A stretch of 10,933 nucleotides of DNA from UBA3478 sp965662045 (lineage in GTDB: Bacteria > Bacteroidota > Bacteroidia > Flavobacteriales > Flavobacteriaceae). The notes beneath the pieces are model-generated. The model saw only the letters and a program-made list of their open reading frames with translations. It searched no databases and was not told the origin of the DNA. Numbering within the stretch: position 1 is the stretch's first letter; each line of letters starts with the position of its first letter. Position numbers and translations under genes: made by a program. Below, piece after piece: positions 7,201 to 10,933 of this stretch. The stretch spans positions 1 through 10,933 of the forward strand of contig CBFIGE010000027.1 of assembly GCA_965662045.1 (NCBI GenBank), written 5' to 3'.

Positions 7201-8850
7201 ATCAAAATGGCACAAGGTGCCAAGCCTGGAGAAGGAGGTCAATTACCAGGACCAAAAGTAAACCCTTCCATAGCAAAAACTAGGAATTCAACACCTTACG
7301 TAGGTTTAATTTCTCCTCCTCCACACCACGACATTTACTCTATTGAAGATTTATCTCAATTGATTTACGATTTAAAATCAGCGAATAGAGAAGCACGTAT
7401 CAACGTTAAATTGGTGTCTGAAGTTGGAGTTGGGACAGTCGCTGCCGGTGTTGCTAAAGCCAATGCAGATGTGGTTTTAATTTCAGGTTTTGATGGAGGT
7501 ACTGGTGCCTCGCCATTAACTTCGTTAAAGCACGCAGGTTTACCATGGGAGCTGGGAATAGCCGAAGCACAACAAACCCTTGTAATGAATGATTTGAGAA
7601 GTAGAGTCATTTTGGAGTGCGATGGGCAACTCAAGACAGGTAGAGACGTAGCTATAGCCTGTCTTCTAGGTGCAGAAGAGTTCGGATTTGCTACTGCTCC
7701 ACTTGTAGCTTCTGGATGTGTAATGATGAGAGTTTGTCATTTGAACACCTGTCCAGTAGGAATCGCAACACAAAATCCTGAATTACGAAAAAAATTCAAA
7801 GGAAAGCCTGAGCACGTTGTGAACTATATGTATTTCGTCGCACAAGAATTGCGAGAAATTATGGCGAAATTAGGATTTAGAAGTATTAATGAAATGGTTG
7901 GTCAGGTTCAAAAACTCGACCGTAAAAAAGCAGTAGACCACTTCAAATCTGCAGGACTTGATCTCAGCCCTATTCTCGAAAAGATTGAAGCTCCAAACGG
8001 ATCAACGCTCTACAATTCACAAAAACAAGAAGATCTAATCAATTCATCTATTGAATTCGATATTATCGCTCAAGCTCACCCTGCTTTATTCAGAAAGGAA
8101 AAAACGAGCTTAGAATACGATATTACAAATACCGATCGCGCTGTAGGCGCTATTATCAGTAATGAAATTTCAAAAATCTACGGAAGTGAAGGTCTACCCG
8201 AAAACACGCTGAAATTGACTTTTACAGGCTCAGCGGGTCAGAGTTTCGGAGCCTTTTCAACCAAAGGCCTCACCTTAATCCTAAACGGAAACACAAATGA
8301 TTATTTAGGCAAGGGACTTTCTGGTGCTAAACTCATCGTTAAAGTTCCTTTTGAGGCCAGTTTTGAACCGCATAACAACGTAATCACTGGTAACGTTTCA
8401 CTCTATGGAGCAACCTCTGGCGAAGCCTATATCAATGGTTTGGCTGGAGAGCGATTTGCGGTACGAAATTCCGGAGCTATAGCAGTAGTCGAAGGTATTG
8501 GAGACCACGGTTGTGAATACATGACTGGAGGTGAAGTCGTCATTTTAGGAAAAACAGGACGTAACTTTGGTGCTGGTATGAGTGGGGGTATTGCATATGT
8601 GTACAATCCTAAACAAGAACTCGAAAAGAATTGCACCAATGATATGTTGAATTTCCTTAAAGTCACTGAAGCAGAAGATCAAAAAAGACTCTTTGAGCTC
8701 GTTGAAAACCACTACAACAACACCATGAGTCCTATTGCAGCTCAACTCTTAGGAGATTGGAAAAATGAACTAAAAAACTTTACCAAAGTATTGCCAGAAG
8801 AATACCGATTGGCATTATTAAGATTAGAAAAAGAACAAGCAATTAGCTAA
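4252..8850 (+). CDS. gltB: Glutamate synthase (NADPH) large subunit, with an assembly gap
   Basis: This cytoplasmic enzyme hydrolyses glutamine and channels the ammonia to 2-oxoglutarate to give glutamate, the key step of nitrogen assimilation with glutamine synthetase. In order: a 17-residue propeptide ending before Cys18 in DNCGAGF, the expected N-terminal nucleophile of the class II amidotransferase; HQRFSTNTFPTW (225-236) and CHNGEINTLRGN (246-257) of the same domain; a central domain interrupted by the gap at residues 592-625; the FMN-binding synthase barrel starting at FKTGAMSYGSIS (907-918), with SNSGEGGED, GAKPGEGGQLPG and SGFDGGTGASP; the 3Fe-4S ligands Cys1156, Cys1162 and Cys1167 (Cx5Cx4C in GCVMMRVCHLNTC); and the C-terminal beta-helix from GSAGQSFGAF (1326-1335) on, rich in Gly. 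The frame is the same on both sides of the 99 N. There is no clear Shine-Dalgarno; the start is set by the propeptide length. gltD follows after 7 bases. Confidence 0.97.
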   Translation: MSLPKRGLYLPSFEHDNCGAGFICSLEGKRSNDIIHKALEILVKLKHRGAVNADGKTGDGAGILIDIPHQFFKENCEFELPEAGSYATGNVFLPQKENQRNYCKDVFQKNLKEQGLDLLGWRKVPVNKDILGSIAMQTEPEIEQIFIGHGEVQNEFDFKVKLYIARKKTEHAVAQSKLSEGNVFYLPSLSTKIIIFKGLLVPEDISAFFTDLRDERVVTRLALVHQRFSTNTFPTWDLAQPFRYICHNGEINTLRGNVARMRSREELLSSPYFGNEIKEILPVVLPHKSDSASLDMVVELLLMSGRSLPEVMMMLVPEAWERNENMSEDKRAFYEYHSCVMEPWDGPASIPFTDGDYIGALLDRNGLRPSRYSVTKDGYVIMSSETGVVDVEVENIAYHGRLEPGKMFLVNMKEGRIVEDEEIKSKISSKHDYKTWVSENLIYLKDIPYNKMPAKKEPSSLEERAAFFGYTREDINTIILPMASQGKEPIGSMGADTPIAVLSERPQLLYNYFKQLFAQVTNPPLDGIREELITDISLTLGADQNIFETLPIHCRKLKIQNPVISKEDLDKIKKHDESPDYKVSRMSMLYPXXXXXXXXXXXXXXXXXXXXXXXXXXXXXXXXXXNEGLNGIEKALKNMISDATAAIEQGSNILILSDRNVDQDKAAIPALLACSNLNKGLTRLQKRSKVSIIIESAEPREVHHFAVLFGFGASAINPYLVNEIIEQHVVAEDLTITAEEAITNYNKAVGKGILKVMNKIGISTLNSYRGSQLFECIGINKKVVNTYFENTPTRIEGIGLQEVELEVQKRHQKAFKDAKISASLDLEIGGQYRWRRDGEKHLFNPLSISYLQKAVRNNEPTTYKNYAQLVNEQSQHLMTLRGMLEFTNYDPIPLEEVESWTEIVKRFKTGAMSYGSISQEAHENLAVAMNRIGGKSNSGEGGEDVERFHKKDSGDWKNSAIKQVASGRFGVSSNYLTNAQEIQIKMAQGAKPGEGGQLPGPKVNPSIAKTRNSTPYVGLISPPPHHDIYSIEDLSQLIYDLKSANREARINVKLVSEVGVGTVAAGVAKANADVVLISGFDGGTGASPLTSLKHAGLPWELGIAEAQQTLVMNDLRSRVILECDGQLKTGRDVAIACLLGAEEFGFATAPLVASGCVMMRVCHLNTCPVGIATQNPELRKKFKGKPEHVVNYMYFVAQELREIMAKLGFRSINEMVGQVQKLDRKKAVDHFKSAGLDLSPILEKIEAPNGSTLYNSQKQEDLINSSIEFDIIAQAHPALFRKEKTSLEYDITNTDRAVGAIISNEISKIYGSEGLPENTLKLTFTGSAGQSFGAFSTKGLTLILNGNTNDYLGKGLSGAKLIVKVPFEASFEPHNNVITGNVSLYGATSGEAYINGLAGERFAVRNSGAIAVVEGIGDHGCEYMTGGEVVILGKTGRNFGAGMSGGIAYVYNPKQELEKNCTNDMLNFLKVTEAEDQKRLFELVENHYNNTMSPIAAQLLGDWKNELKNFTKVLPEEYRLALLRLEKEQAIS
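6027..6125. other. Assembly gap of 99 N inside gltB
   Basis: The unknown bases fall in the central domain of GltB between SMLYPV (the Val is fixed because GTN always codes for Val) and EGLNGIEKALKNM. The length is a multiple of three and both flanks are in the same frame, so the gene is probably intact in the genome. The length of the run is probably an estimate made during scaffolding. Confidence 0.97.
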
Positions 8851-8857
8851 GTAGCAT

Positions 8858-10321
8858 ATGGGAAAAACAACTGGATTTATAGAATTCGATAGAAAAGATG
8901 AGGGGCAAACTGCTGTTGAAGAACGCGTTAAGAATTATAAAGAATTTACAAAGCCACTTAGTAAAAAAGAACTTGAGACTCAAGGTGCAAGATGTATGGA
9001 TTGCGGAATTCCCTTTTGTCATAGTGGATGTCCTTTAGGAAACCTCATTCCTGATTTTAATGACGCTGTATACCAAAAAAATTGGGAGAAGGCAACAGAT
9101 ATTCTACACGCCACTAATAATTTTCCAGAATTTACAGGAAGACTCTGCCCGGCCCCGTGTGAAGAGGCTTGTGTACTAGGGATCAATGAAAATCCTGTAT
9201 CTATAGAAAATATTGAAAAAAATATTGTAGAAACAGCATTTAACAATGGATGGATTAAGGCTCAACCACCTCAAAGCAGAAGTGGAAAAACTATAGCGAT
9301 TGTCGGTTCAGGCCCAGCCGGTCTTGCAGCTGCACAACAATTAAATCGAGCAGGACATCAGGTCACTGTATATGAGCGAGATGAAAAAGTTGGTGGACTA
9401 TTGCGCTTTGGTATTCCAGATTTTAAAATGGAAAAGCAAGTCATTGACAGACGACTTGAACAGTTGATTGAAGAAGGAATTACCTTCAAAACAGGAGTTG
9501 ATGTCGGTAAAGATATAAGTGCTGAACAACTTCAAGAAGAGTACGACGCATTGTTACTCTGCGGAGGAGCAACCATTAAAAGAGAATTACCAATACCTGG
9601 AGCCAATCTTAAAGGAGTCATACAGGCCATGGATTTTCTTCCAGAAAACAACAGAAGGGTTGCAGCGCAAAAAGAGTTTAAAGGACATTTACCTGCTAGA
9701 GGAAAAAAAGTCATTGTAATCGGTGGTGGTGATACAGGCTCTGACTGTATTGGAACCTCCATTCGACAAGGGGCAGAATCTGTTTCTAACTTCGAAATTA
9801 TGCCAATGGCCACAACAGATCGTCCTGAAAACCAACCCTGGCCTTTTTGGCCGATGAGACTCAGAACGAGTAGCTCTCATAAAGAAGGAGCTGAACGTCA
9901 TTTCAGTATATCGACAAAGAAATTCATCGGTAACGATAAAGGTGAACTCATCGGATTGCAAACAACCGAAGTAGAATGGGATTTTTCAAATGGAAGACCT
10001 CAATTAAAAGAAATCGAAGGAACTGAGAAAAATTGGGACTGCGACATAGTTTTACTTGCTTTGGGCTTCACAGGATCAGAAAAATCAATTGCTGAACAAC
10101 TCAACCTAAAGTTTGATAGTCGAAATAACATTTCAGCGCCTACTGAGAATTATCAGACCAATGTAGACAATATTTTTGTCGCTGGCGATCAGCGAAGAGG
10201 ACAATCTCTCATTGTTTGGGCTATATCGGAAGGACGCTCTGCAGCACATCACATCGACAAATATTTAATGGGCACTACCAATCTACCTTTAAAGCAAGAA
10301 GGTGATTTGCCACGTATTTAA
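8858..10321 (+). CDS. gltD: Glutamate synthase (NADPH) small subunit
   Basis: This is the electron-input subunit (487 residues): it oxidises NADPH through FAD and passes electrons over 4Fe-4S clusters to the FMN of GltB. The N-terminal cluster domain has Cys46, Cys49, Cys54 and Cys58 (CMDCGIPFCHSGCP) and Cys97, Cys101 and Cys105 (CPAPCEEAC), the standard set for the beta subunit. The FAD dinucleotide fold is GSGPAG (150-155), the NADPH fold GGGDTGSDCIG (289-299), and the C-terminal FAD contact VAGDQRRGQSLIVWAISEGR lies at 441-460. Length is normal and the protein appears complete. It starts 7 bases after gltB without a visible Shine-Dalgarno, which suggests translational coupling. Its stop overlaps that of the opposing curlin-like gene, and no hairpin terminator is visible after it. 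Related dihydropyrimidine dehydrogenase subunits share this fold, but the pairing with gltB settles the call. Confidence 0.97.
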   Translation: MGKTTGFIEFDRKDEGQTAVEERVKNYKEFTKPLSKKELETQGARCMDCGIPFCHSGCPLGNLIPDFNDAVYQKNWEKATDILHATNNFPEFTGRLCPAPCEEACVLGINENPVSIENIEKNIVETAFNNGWIKAQPPQSRSGKTIAIVGSGPAGLAAAQQLNRAGHQVTVYERDEKVGGLLRFGIPDFKMEKQVIDRRLEQLIEEGITFKTGVDVGKDISAEQLQEEYDALLLCGGATIKRELPIPGANLKGVIQAMDFLPENNRRVAAQKEFKGHLPARGKKVIVIGGGDTGSDCIGTSIRQGAESVSNFEIMPMATTDRPENQPWPFWPMRLRTSSSHKEGAERHFSISTKKFIGNDKGELIGLQTTEVEWDFSNGRPQLKEIEGTEKNWDCDIVLLALGFTGSEKSIAEQLNLKFDSRNNISAPTENYQTNVDNIFVAGDQRRGQSLIVWAISEGRSAAHHIDKYLMGTTNLPLKQEGDLPRI

Positions 10322-10800
10322 TTCATTTGTCGTACATCGATACGATTATTGTGACCATTAACAATACTGATAGAAGATTCGTGTCCCGAACCTTCTTGAA
10401 TGACATTGATTTCATTACCGTTAGAGTAACTCAGAAGAACTGTGCTAGTCAAACTTGTTCCAGATTGAACAACCCCTAAATGATTTCGATTTGCAGCATT
10501 AAAATCCATTTTTGATTGATTTTGAATTCCATTCTGTTCAATATTCAATTCATTTCGATTTGACGAAACAAAGGTCATCTCATTTACAAGATTTTCACCT
10601 TCTTGGTTCAAGAAAATGGATTGTCTGTTAGATTGATCTAATAAAAGAATCGATGTATTTAAATCCCCCACTTGAATTATTTCAACCTGATTTTGATTTG
10701 ATTCCGAGACTTGTTGAATAACAACTAAATCATCCCCAAAAGCAAGAGCCTGGGTAAAAGCCATTAAATTAAGCAGAAAGTAAGTAAGTGATTTTGTCAT
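10318..10800 (-). CDS. Secreted curlin-repeat protein (CsgA/CsgB-like)
   Basis: This 160-residue protein has a Sec signal peptide (hydrophobic core about residues 5-19, likely cleavage after ALA at 18-20) and then tandem repeats. The pattern N/Q-x-x-[IL]-x-[IV]-x-Q-x-G recurs with Gln at 43, 66, 89, 112, 135 and 158, exactly every 23 residues, and Gly two residues later in the first five copies. That is five full repeats plus a terminal half repeat, matching the 22-23-residue strand-loop-strand unit of curli subunits, which form extracellular amyloid. The second strand of each unit is less typical: the Gln usual in CsgA is seen only in the first copy (LLLDQS). It could be a minor or nucleator subunit (CsgB-like) or another curlin-family adhesin; no csgE, csgF, csgG or csgD is in the window. 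There is no clear Shine-Dalgarno. Its stop codon overlaps that of gltD by 3 bases on the opposite strand. Confidence 0.8.
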   Translation of the reverse strand: MTKSLTYFLLNLMAFTQALAFGDDLVVIQQVSESNQNQVEIIQVGDLNTSILLLDQSNRQSIFLNQEGENLVNEMTFVSSNRNELNIEQNGIQNQSKMDFNAANRNHLGVVQSGTSLTSTVLLSYSNGNEINVIQEGSGHESSISIVNGHNNRIDVRQMN

Positions 10801-10867
10801 GATACGAGCTGATGAATGATTATAATTAAATAACGTATTATTCGACCAAATCGTATAATTCCTCGAT

Positions 10868-10899
10868 AAAAAAAGCCCTGCACATTACTGTGCAGGGCT
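10868..10899 (-). terminator. Intrinsic terminator of the rRNA operon
   Basis: A perfect 11-base-pair, GC-rich stem (AGCCCTGCACA at 10874-10884 with TGTGCAGGGCT at 10889-10899) closes a 4-base loop. Read on the minus strand it is followed by seven T (10868-10874, the first overlapping the stem). It lies about 5 bases after the 5S rRNA 3' end, so it ends transcription of the rRNA operon. It is the only strong hairpin terminator in the window. Confidence 0.92.
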
Positions 10900-10903
10900 C
10901 GAA

Positions 10904-10933
10904 GGAGGCGGCGACCTACTCTCCCACCTTGTG
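10904..10933 (-). rRNA. rrf: 5S ribosomal RNA, 3' end only (cut by the window edge)
   Basis: Read on the minus strand, these bases give CACAAGGTGGGAGAGTAGG followed by TCGCCGCCTCC, the conserved 3' part of bacterial 5S rRNA (GGGAGAGTAGGTCGCCGCC is characteristic of Bacteroidota). About 30 of roughly 110 bases are present; the 5' part, and presumably the 23S and 16S genes, lie beyond the right edge. The exact 3' end is uncertain by a few bases. The terminator just downstream agrees with 5S being the last gene of the operon. Confidence 0.88.

Noticed and set aside
7365..7634. Open frame of 89 codons on the minus strand inside gltB, and similar ones at 6931-7242, 8427-8666 and 9532-9961
   Set aside because: They lie opposite highly conserved gltB and gltD coding sequence, lack ribosome binding sites and recognisable domains, and are explained as shadows of the real genes.
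10819..10849. Possible sigma70-like promoter for the curlin-like gene: TTGGTC and TATAAT on the minus strand
   Set aside because: The spacer is 19 bases, the first element is a poor match, and Bacteroidota use a different consensus. A TAnnTTTG-like element nearby (TACGATTTG) has an extra base. Too weak to list.
1..10933. CRISPR arrays, insertion sequences, phage genes, tRNA genes or defence systems
   Set aside because: I saw no regularly spaced repeats, transposase or integrase motifs, terminal inverted repeats or tRNA-like sequence. The window is almost fully occupied by core genes.

Overview
The window looks like a chromosomal segment of a Bacteroidota bacterium, most likely in or near Flavobacteriales. 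The reasons are the AT-rich sequence, the nhaD-exbB-exbD-folC cluster, starts with little or no Shine-Dalgarno sequence, one promoter candidate of the Bacteroidota TTTG/TAnnTTTG type, a curlin-repeat protein, and protein wording typical of that phylum. The assignment comes from recognising families, not from a search. A 99-base run of N inside gltB shows that this is draft, scaffolded sequence.

Layout from left to right. Bases 1-407 (+) hold the 3' part of an uncharacterised gene that probably begins outside the window. Bases 409-4021 (-) hold a tightly packed unit transcribed leftward in the order nhaD, exbB, exbD, folC, with gaps of only 3 to 6 bases: a Na+/H+ antiporter, two proton-channel subunits of an ExbBD energiser, and folate polyglutamylation. 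Bases 4022-4251 are a divergent intergenic region with two short perfect inverted repeats and a plausible promoter for the nhaD unit. Bases 4252-10321 (+) are gltB and gltD, the two subunits of NADPH-type glutamate synthase, separated by 7 bases. Bases 10318-10800 (-) encode a secreted curlin-like protein with exact 23-residue periodicity. At the right edge, bases 10868-10899 are a strong intrinsic terminator, and about 10904 to the end is the 3' end of a 5S rRNA gene on the minus strand, that is, the end of an rRNA operon.

How the genes fit together. GltB and GltD form one enzyme: GltB releases ammonia from glutamine and makes glutamate from 2-oxoglutarate, and GltD supplies electrons from NADPH. 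The nhaD unit couples ion gradients at the inner membrane (antiport, and energising an envelope machine through ExbBD) with an unrelated housekeeping folate gene, a grouping best explained by shared transcription. The curlin-like gene stands alone here and lies directly downstream of, and co-directional with, the rRNA operon terminator.

Most of the window is ordinary core metabolism and I see no sign of a new multi-gene system. The parts that most deserve a second look are the isolated curlin-repeat protein and its position behind the rRNA operon, the questionable size of the N gap in gltB, and the inverted repeats between nhaD and gltB.
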